Below are positions 46,293 through 54,312 of a stretch of DNA of 64,000 bases, in pieces (position 1 is the stretch's first letter; every line of letters begins with the position of its first letter). The DNA comes from Pleurocapsa sp. PCC 7319 (GTDB taxonomy: Bacteria; Cyanobacteriota; Cyanobacteriia; Cyanobacteriales; Xenococcaceae), in contig NZ_KB235922.1 of NCBI RefSeq assembly GCF_000332195.1, positions 558,001-622,000 on the forward strand, read 5' to 3'. Below the pieces are notes generated by a model. That model saw only the letters and a list, made by a program, of their open reading frames with translations. It was not told the DNA's origin and searched no databases. Both the position numbers and the translations under genes were made by a program.

Positions 46293-47072
46293 ATGCACCT
46301 AGAACTATCTCATCTTTATAAAGAATTCCCCTCGAAGAAAGGAACACTCATTGCTCTCAAGGATATCAACATGCATGTCGAGACCGGGGAATTTGTCTGT
46401 ACGGTTGGTGCTTCTGGCTCGGGAAAATCAACTTTATTACGCTTAGTTGCTGGTCTGGACTTCCCCACTTCTGGTGAAATTACAGTAGATTATCAACCAG
46501 TAACCGGACCTGGAGCAGATCGGGGAATGGTATTTCAAAAATATACTCTTTATCCCTGGATGACCGTGCAAAAAAATGTGGAGTTTGGTTTAAAATTACT
46601 GGGGATTTCTGCTCAAAAACGACGAGAAATTGCCTCTTCACATCTAGATATTGTGGGTTTGGCAAATTTTGCCAAATCTCTACCTAAAGAACTATCTGGA
46701 GGTATGAAGCAACGGGTTGCGATCGCCCGTGCTTTAGCTACTAATCCCAAAATCCTCTTGATGGATGAACCTTTTGGCGCCTTAGATATTCAAACTAAAG
46801 AAAATATGCAGCAATTCCTGCTGGAAATATGGCGCAAAACAGGTTGCACAATTCTGATGATTACCCATGATGTAAGAGAGGCAGTATTTTTATCTCAAAG
46901 AATTTATGTCCTCTCAGCGCAGCCTGGTACGGTCAAACAAGAATTTAAGATCGACTTACCAAGCGATCGCGATTACCGTATTAAACGTCAAGCAGATTTC
47001 CACCAACAAGCCGATGAAATTATGGATCTAATGAGAAATATAAATACGGTAGCAGAGCCAATTGCCAATTAA
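46293..47072 (+). CDS. ABC transporter ATP-binding protein of the guanidine operon
   Basis: 259 residues. Walker A GASGSGKSTLL (about 41-51), Q-loop MVFQKYTLYPW, ABC signature LSGGMKQRVAIARAL, Walker B ILLMDEPFGALD and switch His in MITHDVREA. SsuB/TauB/NrtD-like. Last gene of the guanidine operon; its stop is 8 bp from the end of convergent eboF. A short ATTACTG repeat precedes its leader. Confidence 0.93.
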   Translation: MHLELSHLYKEFPSKKGTLIALKDINMHVETGEFVCTVGASGSGKSTLLRLVAGLDFPTSGEITVDYQPVTGPGADRGMVFQKYTLYPWMTVQKNVEFGLKLLGISAQKRREIASSHLDIVGLANFAKSLPKELSGGMKQRVAIARALATNPKILLMDEPFGALDIQTKENMQQFLLEIWRKTGCTILMITHDVREAVFLSQRIYVLSAQPGTVKQEFKIDLPSDRDYRIKRQADFHQQADEIMDLMRNINTVAEPIAN

Positions 47073-47080
47073 TTTTTTGC

Positions 47081-48451
47081 TCAATTCAGATGATTTAGTA
47101 TGATCTGAAATACTTCTGTGGCTTTAATTATTTCATTCGTCAACAAATCTTGCTGTTGAGAAATTAATAACGGCGATCGCCCTATTGAAGTTGTCAGATG
47201 TCCGTGAGAACCTTTGACCAGACTAGCATCTAAAGGAATTACATCCATCAAATAACGAAAACCCAGTTTCTTTTGAAGTAAGGTCAATGCTATTTTGCCT
47301 GGGGGAAATTTTAGCTGCGGATCGACAAAAAGTTCTACTGGATCGTAACCAGGTTTGCGGTGGATATCAACGGTACGGGCAAAATCGGGAGCGAGACTGT
47401 CATCTAACCAATAGTAGTAGGTAAACCAAGCATCAGGACTGGCGATCGCTACAAGTTCACCTGAACGAGAATGATTCAGGTGATATTTTTGCTTTCCTGC
47501 TTCATCTAAGACTAAATCGATTCCGGTCGTATTTTCTAAGATATTTCTTACCTGAGCCAAACAATCATGGTCATTGACGTAAACATGAGCAATTTGATGA
47601 TCGGCAACAGCAAAAGCTTTACTTGCTCCAGGAATTAAAATTTCTTTGCCTAGTTCTTCTCTCACGGTAATTAAACCCTGCTGTCTGAACAGACGGTTAA
47701 GATGTATAGGCTGAGAAACTTCTGTAATACTATATTCAGAGAGAACAATAACTTTCGCACCTCTAGCTTCGTAAAATTCAATCAAATCCTGACAGACTCG
47801 ATCTATTTCTTGTAAATCCTGGGCAATAGTTTGAGGATTTGTGCCAAGCTTTTGCAAACAATAATCCAAATGGGGAAGATATACCAAAGTTAGAGTGGGA
47901 CTATATTTTAATTCAACTTGTTTACTAGCATCAGCAATCCACTGACTAGATTTGACAGAAGTATTCGGTCCCCAAAAATTAAATAAAGGAAACTCTCCCA
48001 ATTCGTCAGTTAACCAAGGGCGTAATTCCATCGGTTCAGTATAGATATCAGGAAGTTTCCGACCATCTGCGAGATACATGGGACGTGGTGTCACCGCATA
48101 GTCAACTGAAGAATACATATTGTACCAACCAAAAAGATTAGCACAGGTAAAATCAGGATCGAGCGCTCGCGCTTTATCCCAGATTTTAGGGGCTTGAACT
48201 AGATGGTTCGATTGTCGCCATAATTTGACTTCACATTCATCTCGAAAATACCAGCCATTAGCGACAATACCATGCTCATCGGGATTAACTCCTGTGTAAT
48301 AGGTTGCTTGGGCGGTGCAGGTGACAGCTGGTAGAACTGGTTTAATTGAAGTGGTCTTACCTCGTTTCTGCCAAGCAGAGAGAAAAGGAGTGTATTCTCC
48401 AATTAATTCTGGAGTTAAGCCGACTACGTTCAGAACTACAGTTTTATCCAT
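47081..48451 (-). CDS. eboF: EboF, alkaline-phosphatase-superfamily hydrolase
   Basis: 456 residues. Nucleotide pyrophosphatase/phosphodiesterase-like protein. Metal and nucleophile region: VVLNVVGLTPELIGE near the start and PAVTCTAQATYYTGVNPDEHG (Thr nucleophile about residue 44); later LPHLDYCLQKLG, VLSEYSIT and KGSHGHLT contribute metal ligands. Placed as the last of six ebo genes in the canonical A-F order. Ebo proteins are required in Nostoc for moving the scytonemin monomer to the periplasm; individual roles are unknown. Confidence 0.9.
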   Translation of the reverse strand: MDKTVVLNVVGLTPELIGEYTPFLSAWQKRGKTTSIKPVLPAVTCTAQATYYTGVNPDEHGIVANGWYFRDECEVKLWRQSNHLVQAPKIWDKARALDPDFTCANLFGWYNMYSSVDYAVTPRPMYLADGRKLPDIYTEPMELRPWLTDELGEFPLFNFWGPNTSVKSSQWIADASKQVELKYSPTLTLVYLPHLDYCLQKLGTNPQTIAQDLQEIDRVCQDLIEFYEARGAKVIVLSEYSITEVSQPIHLNRLFRQQGLITVREELGKEILIPGASKAFAVADHQIAHVYVNDHDCLAQVRNILENTTGIDLVLDEAGKQKYHLNHSRSGELVAIASPDAWFTYYYWLDDSLAPDFARTVDIHRKPGYDPVELFVDPQLKFPPGKIALTLLQKKLGFRYLMDVIPLDASLVKGSHGHLTTSIGRSPLLISQQQDLLTNEIIKATEVFQIILNHLN

Positions 48452-48456
48452 AATTA

Positions 48457-48554
48457 ATTACTGATTACTGGTTATTGATTACTGATTACTGATTACTGAT
48501 TACTGATTACTGATTACTGATTACTGATTACTGATTACTGATTACTGATTACTG
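48457..48554. repeat. Heptamer array (ATTACTG) x14
   Basis: Fourteen tandem heptamers, thirteen perfect. The complementary strand codes for the last residues and stop of EboE (ATC AGT AAT CAG TAA), so the array has grown over the eboE end. Confidence 0.95.
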
Positions 48555-49761
48555 ATAAAACCCATTGGTATTCCCGTTCAATGGAGGTCAAAATATCTAA
48601 TTTCATTTCGGGAGGTAATACTTCCCAGGTATAGGTTTCAATCTCTAAATGATGACCTACAGCATAGTGGGGTAGTATTTTTAGTAGCTTTTCCAGATGT
48701 TTTTGCGTAGATTCAAATAATTGATAATTACGAATAAAAATCGGTACGTGAAAATGAGTACGCCATTCTTCGGCTTCGGTTTCTAAAAGCAAGGGTAAGG
48801 CTGTAGATAAGTCACGATGATGTTTAAAGTCAGCCCGATTGTGGTGGCGAGCAATAACTTGATGTAGATAAGTAGATTCAGCAAAAGGCGATAGTTTATT
48901 TTTAATTTTCTGGCGTTGCTCTGGTTCTGAAGGGATATTAATTTTGATTGCCGAACTGAGTTGGATTTTGCCAATTTTAATGCCCGCATTCTGAAAAGAT
49001 TGCAGTATTTGCTCTGGTTCTTCGTACTCTACTGCAAAATGACAGGTATCGTAGCATACCCTTATATGCTCGGTAATCCAAGATTCTGCTACTGACTGAG
49101 TAATTCCTAGCTGTTGTTGTAGCCATTTGCCCCCGATAGGCAATAACCAATCTTGAAAGAAATCAATAACTTCCGTAGTGTTTTCCAATAGACCATCGGG
49201 TTCTGGTTCGAGATCGAGATGCAGCAATTTTCCTGTATTTTGATGCACCTCTGCCATTACTGCGATCGCCTGAGCTAAATGAATACTACTTTGCCGAAAA
49301 ACGTGATTTTTCTCTTCAGAATTATGCCACCAGGGTTTATAGGACACGGGTAATGTAGAGATTCCACCATCAAGACTTTCTGGCAATAGAGTAGTTAAAA
49401 TCTCAATTAGCTTTAGAGTGTAATCTAAACGTTCTACTTTAGACCAGTCAGGAGCATACACTCGATCCTTGACCACTTGATGATGAAATCCACCGTAGGG
49501 AAAACCATTGAGGGTAAAGACATATAAATCTTGTTCTTGTAACCAGCTATGAAATTGGGCAAGATTATCTCCATTTAGTAATTCTCTCGCAGCGATATCT
49601 GCTAGGCGTAAGCCAATACCAAAGGATTGATCTGGAGATAATCTAGTTTTTAATTTAGTTATATATTGTTTGACGTTATGTTCTACTTCTGACCAAGTTT
49701 CTCCGGGATGGATATTGGTACAGTAAGTAAGATGTAATTGGTCATTGGTTGCTAGTTTCAC
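48535..49761 (-). CDS. eboE: EboE, TIM-barrel sugar-isomerase-like protein
   Basis: 408 residues, GTG start at 49761 (MKLATNDQLHLTYCTNIHPG). TIM barrel of the xylose isomerase type: FTLNGFPYGGFHHQVVKDRV, LHLDLEPEPDGLLENTTEVI (metal-binding Glu), CYDTCHFAVEYEEP. Ends SVISNQ inside the heptamer array. Downstream eboF 83 bp away, upstream eboD 68 bp. Reaction unknown. Confidence 0.9.
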   Translation of the reverse strand: MKLATNDQLHLTYCTNIHPGETWSEVEHNVKQYITKLKTRLSPDQSFGIGLRLADIAARELLNGDNLAQFHSWLQEQDLYVFTLNGFPYGGFHHQVVKDRVYAPDWSKVERLDYTLKLIEILTTLLPESLDGGISTLPVSYKPWWHNSEEKNHVFRQSSIHLAQAIAVMAEVHQNTGKLLHLDLEPEPDGLLENTTEVIDFFQDWLLPIGGKWLQQQLGITQSVAESWITEHIRVCYDTCHFAVEYEEPEQILQSFQNAGIKIGKIQLSSAIKINIPSEPEQRQKIKNKLSPFAESTYLHQVIARHHNRADFKHHRDLSTALPLLLETEAEEWRTHFHVPIFIRNYQLFESTQKHLEKLLKILPHYAVGHHLEIETYTWEVLPPEMKLDILTSIEREYQWVLSVISNQ

Positions 49762-49829
49762 GGTGATTATTGGTTATATTGATTTAAATAAACCGTTTCC
49801 GATGAATTACACCGATTTACTTAATTGAA

Positions 49830-51035
49830 CTAACTAACAGTTGTAACTTCAATTTCTTGCAACATCAAGATTGCTTGTTTATAGATAGGGATATTGACTT
49901 GATTTACCTCTAGTCCTTGTCCAATTTTGGGCAATAGCATTACCGCTAAATTACCGCCTAGATGCTCGCGGAATTCTACTAACCCACAAAAAATAGAATC
50001 TTCTGCTTCAGAATTGTCTAAGTTACTAGCTAGCTCAGGAACAAATAGCTCAAATCCAAGATTCTGTAGAGTTTTGATAATTTGTTGCCATTCCTCTTGA
50101 TTTAGTAGTCCTGTCAAATAAGAATAGGTACAGTCTAGAGCTATACCAATAGCTACAGCTTCTCCGTGCCGTAGGCGATAATTAGTCAAGTATTCTAGTT
50201 TATGAGCTGCCCAGTGACCAAAATCTAGGGGGCGAGAAGAACCCATTTCAAAAGGATCGCCATAATTAGCTATATGATTTAGGTGTAGTTCGGCACAACG
50301 GTAGATTACCTGTTCCATTGCTTCGGTATCCCTTAGAGCTAAATTCTTAGCGCGATCGCTAATATGTTGGAAGAACTCTGGATCTTTTATCAAAGCTACT
50401 TTAATTGCTTCAGCAATACCCGATCGCCAGTCTCGATCTTCTAAAGTGGAGAGAAAATCGAAATCGTTTAGTACTGCAACAGGTGGAGCAAAAGTACCTA
50501 AAAAGTTTTTTTTGCCGAAAGCATTAATACTGTTTTTGACTCCTACCCCCGAATCATTTTGGGCGAGAACAGTTGTCGGGATACGAATTAATCGCACACC
50601 GCGATGGGCGGTAGCAGCAGCATAACCCACCATATCGATTACGGCACCGCCACCAATTGCTAGAACGTAGGAGTGACGACATATTCCTGCTTGCTCAATA
50701 GTTTGCTGAATTTTGTCAACCAAAGAGGGATCGTTTTTGGCTGCTTCCCCTCCGGGAATGATGATTGGTTCAGCAGCTAGTTTGATTTTTTCGCTGAAAT
50801 AGTTGGTGTAGTTGGTAATTTGTTTGATTAACTGGGGATGATGCTCTAATAATCCCGAATCAACCACTACCATGATAGATTTTGCTTTATTGTTTTCTGT
50901 AGCTATTACTTGAGATAGCAGAGGATTACTGGTATTGAATAGCCCCTTAGTAAAGTGAACGTCATAAGTAAATCTAACTGCGATGTCTTGACGTAAAGAT
51001 TCGATTTGGGAAATGTTATTTTTTTGTAGAAGCAT
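49830..51035 (-). CDS. eboD: EboD, 3-dehydroquinate-synthase-like protein
   Basis: 401 residues. Sugar phosphate cyclase fold. NAD-binding AIGGGAVIDMVGYAAATAHR, then RGVRLIRIPTTVLAQNDSGV, LGTFAPPVAVLNDFDFL and metal ligands in FGHWAAHKLEYLTNYRLRHG. In cyanobacteria true AroB is a separate housekeeping gene; the ebo context says this is the EboD paralogue. Product unknown. Confidence 0.9.
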   Translation of the reverse strand: MLLQKNNISQIESLRQDIAVRFTYDVHFTKGLFNTSNPLLSQVIATENNKAKSIMVVVDSGLLEHHPQLIKQITNYTNYFSEKIKLAAEPIIIPGGEAAKNDPSLVDKIQQTIEQAGICRHSYVLAIGGGAVIDMVGYAAATAHRGVRLIRIPTTVLAQNDSGVGVKNSINAFGKKNFLGTFAPPVAVLNDFDFLSTLEDRDWRSGIAEAIKVALIKDPEFFQHISDRAKNLALRDTEAMEQVIYRCAELHLNHIANYGDPFEMGSSRPLDFGHWAAHKLEYLTNYRLRHGEAVAIGIALDCTYSYLTGLLNQEEWQQIIKTLQNLGFELFVPELASNLDNSEAEDSIFCGLVEFREHLGGNLAVMLLPKIGQGLEVNQVNIPIYKQAILMLQEIEVTTVS

Positions 51036-51068
51036 TGGTATTTTTAGAATGAAATTGATAATAGTATT

Positions 51069-51210
51069 CGTATATAGCGTTTCTCGTATTAATGAGATAC
51101 ACCTTGGTGGAGTCAGGGAATAGGGAATAGGGAATAGGGAATAGGGGTTTTAAGGTTTTTGACTAAGTTTATATTTGTACCTCACTTATTTGAGAAACGC
51201 TATATAGCGG
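51069..51210. repeat. MITE-like element, family B, copy 2
   Basis: Near-identical inverted copy of 36137-36279: TATATAGCGTTTCTCGTATT ... GAGAAACGCTATATAGCGG, with four GGGAATA heptamers at 51116-51146. Sits between eboC and eboD. An extra short palindrome (AAAGCGGCTTTGCCGC) follows. Confidence 0.88.
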
Positions 51211-51254
51211 TTTTCCAATAAAGCGGCTTTGCCGCAGCTAGGAGCTTCGCTCCT

Positions 51255-52175
51255 TTAAGTAACAGCAAACAATCGCGCTAAAAAGCGAGATAAGGGCAAC
51301 AATGCCAGTAATAACAAGCCATAAATCCAATTGCTAAAGCCAGTAGCAATAGTTGCATCCAAAACAATTAATGATAAGATTCCTGCCTTAACTGCCATTT
51401 GAATTAACTTAGGCTCAGGATTAATAGAAGCTTTAATAAAAGACGGCAAAACTAAAGCTGTAAATAAAGCCAAAAAAGGTAAAGTTATTAAGAGGGTATA
51501 TTCTGGTAACAGTCCTAAACTAAGGATGCTACCTATCACTATGGCAATTAAAGCGATCGCTATCATGCCAGTAACTTTCTTGCCGCCTTGGACTTCCCCT
51601 TGAGCAATAGCAGTAATTGCAGCAATGTAGATGATAGGAATTAATGCTAAATACCAGTGATTACCAACTGCTGAAGGAATCGCACTAACACCCAACAACA
51701 AGTTACCACCGCGACACAAACCCATATTTAAAGGTCCTAAAATTGTCTGATGTTTACTCCACTTATCGTATGTAAGAGCGCAGGTGGCAACAATGATGGC
51801 TAAAATCGCACTCAGTTGAGATACTATGGCTGCGGCAATAATCGCCATAACTAACAACAACGTACCTAAGGCGATCGCACCTGATAAAGTTGCTTCTCCA
51901 CTGGGAATAGGACGTTCTGGACGTTCAACGGCATCTAACTGAGCATCACAGACATCGTTAAAAACAACTCCCCCACCATAAAGTCCTGTGGTAGCTAAAA
52001 TTAACCAGCCCAAAGTCATAAAATTTAGGTTACTGATGCCAACGGTAACTGCTCCAGCCACGGCATATCCTAAAAGAATATCTGCCCAAGCAGTGACAAT
52101 ATTGGCAGGACGCATGAGTTGTAAATAAGCCCAGGTAGATTGAAATTTGTTCGATTTAATAGTTATCGAAGACAT
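51255..52175 (-). CDS. eboC: EboC, UbiA-family prenyltransferase
   Basis: 306 residues, about eight membrane helices. First Asp-rich motif VVFNDVCDAQLDAVERPERP (NDxxD), which binds Mg-prenyl diphosphate; second Asp-rich loop CALTYDKWSKHQTIL. Starts with AYLQLMRPANIVTAWADILL, typical for UbiA. EboC is the membrane component of the Ebo set; its acceptor is not known. Confidence 0.92.
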   Translation of the reverse strand: MSSITIKSNKFQSTWAYLQLMRPANIVTAWADILLGYAVAGAVTVGISNLNFMTLGWLILATTGLYGGGVVFNDVCDAQLDAVERPERPIPSGEATLSGAIALGTLLLVMAIIAAAIVSQLSAILAIIVATCALTYDKWSKHQTILGPLNMGLCRGGNLLLGVSAIPSAVGNHWYLALIPIIYIAAITAIAQGEVQGGKKVTGMIAIALIAIVIGSILSLGLLPEYTLLITLPFLALFTALVLPSFIKASINPEPKLIQMAVKAGILSLIVLDATIATGFSNWIYGLLLLALLPLSRFLARLFAVT

Positions 52176-52206
52176 GATGAATTATGTAAGAAGTAACAAA
52201 TTGTTT

Positions 52207-52342
52207 GTAGGGGCAGGCGCATCCCATTTTGGAAGAAACATGATGTATTGGATAATCTAACCTTTGATTTATCGTCTATCGAAAAAATATATTTGCTGAA
52301 ATGAGATGCTCCCGTAGGGGGCGTTTCGCGAAACGCCCCTAC
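52207..52342. repeat. Composite repeat, GTAGGGG family, copy 3
   Basis: Begins GTAGGGGCAGGCGCATCCCA and ends with the palindrome GTAGGGGGCGTTTCG/CGAAACGCCCCTAC (52314-52342). GCATCCCATTTT and AAATGAGATGC form an inner inverted pair. Located between eboB and eboC. Confidence 0.75.
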
Positions 52343-53271
52343 TAAACAATGACCACAGATTTAGCTTCTGAAGTGGATTCAACTAGAGGTTGTTGCCCTC
52401 TCAATACTGAATTACCACTATATAGTTCGCGTTGATCGATGGGAGAGGAATTGAGCCAATCACTTTCTTTAATTTGACCGCTTTGACTATAAGCAGTTAA
52501 GGCATTTTGATAGCAAACGGCTTTAATATGCTCTTCAGGAATACCTCTTTGTGCCATGAGTTGAGCAGTTTTGGGAACTGCTAATGGGTCACTGACACCC
52601 CAATCGGCACTACTATCGACAATAATGCGATCGCAACCATAGTGACGTACGACTTCCACCATTCTTTCATTACCCATTTTGGTATGGGGATAAATGGTAA
52701 ATCCTGCCCAAAAACCCCGATCTAAAACTTCTTTAGCGGTTTCTTCGTTATTATGGTCGACGATTACCTGAGATGGTTGTAGCCCATGTTCTAAACAGAC
52801 ATCCATACTACGAGATGTACCCGATTTTTTATCTCGATGGGGTGTATGAATCATGACGGGTAAACCTAATTCTTTGGCTAGTTCTAACTGAAGACGAAAA
52901 TACTTATCTTCCGCAGGAGTCATGTCATCATAACCAATTTCGCCAATGGCTACTACGCCCTCCTTGCAAGCATAAAGGGGTAACATTTCCATCACTGCTT
53001 CAGCTATGGCTTCATTATTAGCCTCTTTGGAATTTAAACCAATAGTACAGTAATGCTTGATGCCAAACTGACTGGCACGAAATCTCTCCCAACCAACCAA
53101 AGAACTTAAATAGTCTCTATAGGTATCAGCACTAGTACGAGGTTGCCCCAACCAAAATGCTGGTTCAATGATTGCCACGATGCCAGCTTTAGCCATTGCT
53201 TGATAGTCGTCGGTAGTTCTGGCAGTCATGTGAATGTGGGGATCGAGGAACATCATGTTGTTGTTTTGCAT
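52342..53271 (-). CDS. eboB: EboB, TatD-family metal-dependent hydrolase
   Basis: 309 residues. Amidohydrolase-type TIM barrel: LDPHIHMTARTTDDYQAMAK (metal His pair), GVVAIGEIGYDD, PVMIHTPHRDK, VIVDHNNEETAKEVLD and IIVDSSADWGVSDP. Metal ligands His12, His14 and the later His/Asp are in place. Its stop touches the composite repeat at 52342. Substrate unknown. Confidence 0.9.
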   Translation of the reverse strand: MQNNNMMFLDPHIHMTARTTDDYQAMAKAGIVAIIEPAFWLGQPRTSADTYRDYLSSLVGWERFRASQFGIKHYCTIGLNSKEANNEAIAEAVMEMLPLYACKEGVVAIGEIGYDDMTPAEDKYFRLQLELAKELGLPVMIHTPHRDKKSGTSRSMDVCLEHGLQPSQVIVDHNNEETAKEVLDRGFWAGFTIYPHTKMGNERMVEVVRHYGCDRIIVDSSADWGVSDPLAVPKTAQLMAQRGIPEEHIKAVCYQNALTAYSQSGQIKESDWLNSSPIDQRELYSGNSVLRGQQPLVESTSEAKSVVIV

Positions 53272-53325
53272 TGTTTTATAAGTGATTTTTTAGAATAATT
53301 AAGTTTGAAGAAATTTAAGTAGGAA

Positions 53326-54075
53326 TTAAGCGCAAATCACCTCAAATTCCGGTTCAAGTTCGGCAACTGCTTGAGAATTAAAAGGTGCAACTAGTTCCCA
53401 TAGTTCAGGATTAACTGTTCTTTTGGCTGCCAATCTTTCACGGGCATAGTCAATTAACATCTGGGATAACTGTTGATTATTACGGCTTTTTAATCCATAA
53501 ATAGGATGTAGTGGAGTACCAACAAATAAAGCTTTTAGAATCATTTGATTCCAAGCTAAATCATTTAAATATTTTGCTGGGTAGGGGTTATTTAACGCTA
53601 CTGCATTAAATACTGAAGTCATGTTTGTACGAACTCCTTCAGCAGCACGTAATTGAAATTTTTCTGGATAAGGCAATAATGATAAACTTTGATATAAAGC
53701 GATCGCTTCTCTTACATCCGCTGCCGCAAAAATCTTATTTAAAGTTGCTACATATTTATCTTCATCTTCGTGGGGAAAAGATAAAATCAGTAAACTGCGA
53801 CCAACTTGATCTAAAGTCCAATCAATCGGATTCCATCCAGTTACTAGTTTATTTGCTGCTTGTAATTCCTCAATTGATAATTCTAGTTTTTGCTTCCCTA
53901 AGTATCTAACTACACTACTAAAGGCAGTAAATAGAGTTTTTTCAGCAGAATTCTGCGTAATTTCTGCTTGCTTTCTTGTTAACCAAGCTAAATTTTCAGT
54001 CGCAGCCCGTGTTTCCAACCAGGTATATAGTAAAGCAATAATTTTATTGGTTTTAATATCTGTCTCAGATGCCAT
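53326..54075 (-). CDS. eboA: EboA domain-containing protein
   Basis: 249 residues from ATG 54075 (MASETDIKTNKIIALLYTWL); an alternative upstream start adds eleven residues without support. All-helical protein: NPIDWTLDQVGRSLLILSFP, FPHEDEDKYVATLNKIFAAA, LAWNQMILKALFVGTPLHPI and ARERLAAKRTVNPELWELVA are EboA blocks. First gene of the ebo operon, 54 bp before eboB. Confidence 0.88.
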   Translation of the reverse strand: MASETDIKTNKIIALLYTWLETRAATENLAWLTRKQAEITQNSAEKTLFTAFSSVVRYLGKQKLELSIEELQAANKLVTGWNPIDWTLDQVGRSLLILSFPHEDEDKYVATLNKIFAAADVREAIALYQSLSLLPYPEKFQLRAAEGVRTNMTSVFNAVALNNPYPAKYLNDLAWNQMILKALFVGTPLHPIYGLKSRNNQQLSQMLIDYARERLAAKRTVNPELWELVAPFNSQAVAELEPEFEVICA

Positions 54076-54312
54076 GATTAAAGTGATAACACTGATGTTA
54101 CTTTTCAACTATAATCATGTTTTTCAAAAACGACTATAAACTTTCGATGTTTTTTTGCAAAGTTTTAGTTAAATAAATATAGTTTTGATGAAGCGTAAAT
54201 TCTGTGAGAGGAAACACTTCTATTTCAAATAAGTAAATATACAGAAAAACTCAGCAAATAACTAATCTTTTAAGAGAAAAAAATAGAATTTGGTTGAGGT
54301 GTTGATTGCTAG

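Noticed and set aside
48457-48554. Could be a CRISPR array
   Set aside because: The unit is 7 bp with no spacers; a simple tandem heptamer repeat.
49830-51035. Housekeeping aroB (shikimate pathway)
   Set aside because: The gene is embedded in the ebo operon in the eboD position; the true aroB is expected elsewhere.
47081-54075. A scytonemin biosynthesis cluster
   Set aside because: Only the Ebo genes are here; no scyA (ThDP enzyme), scyB (dehydrogenase) or scyC is visible.
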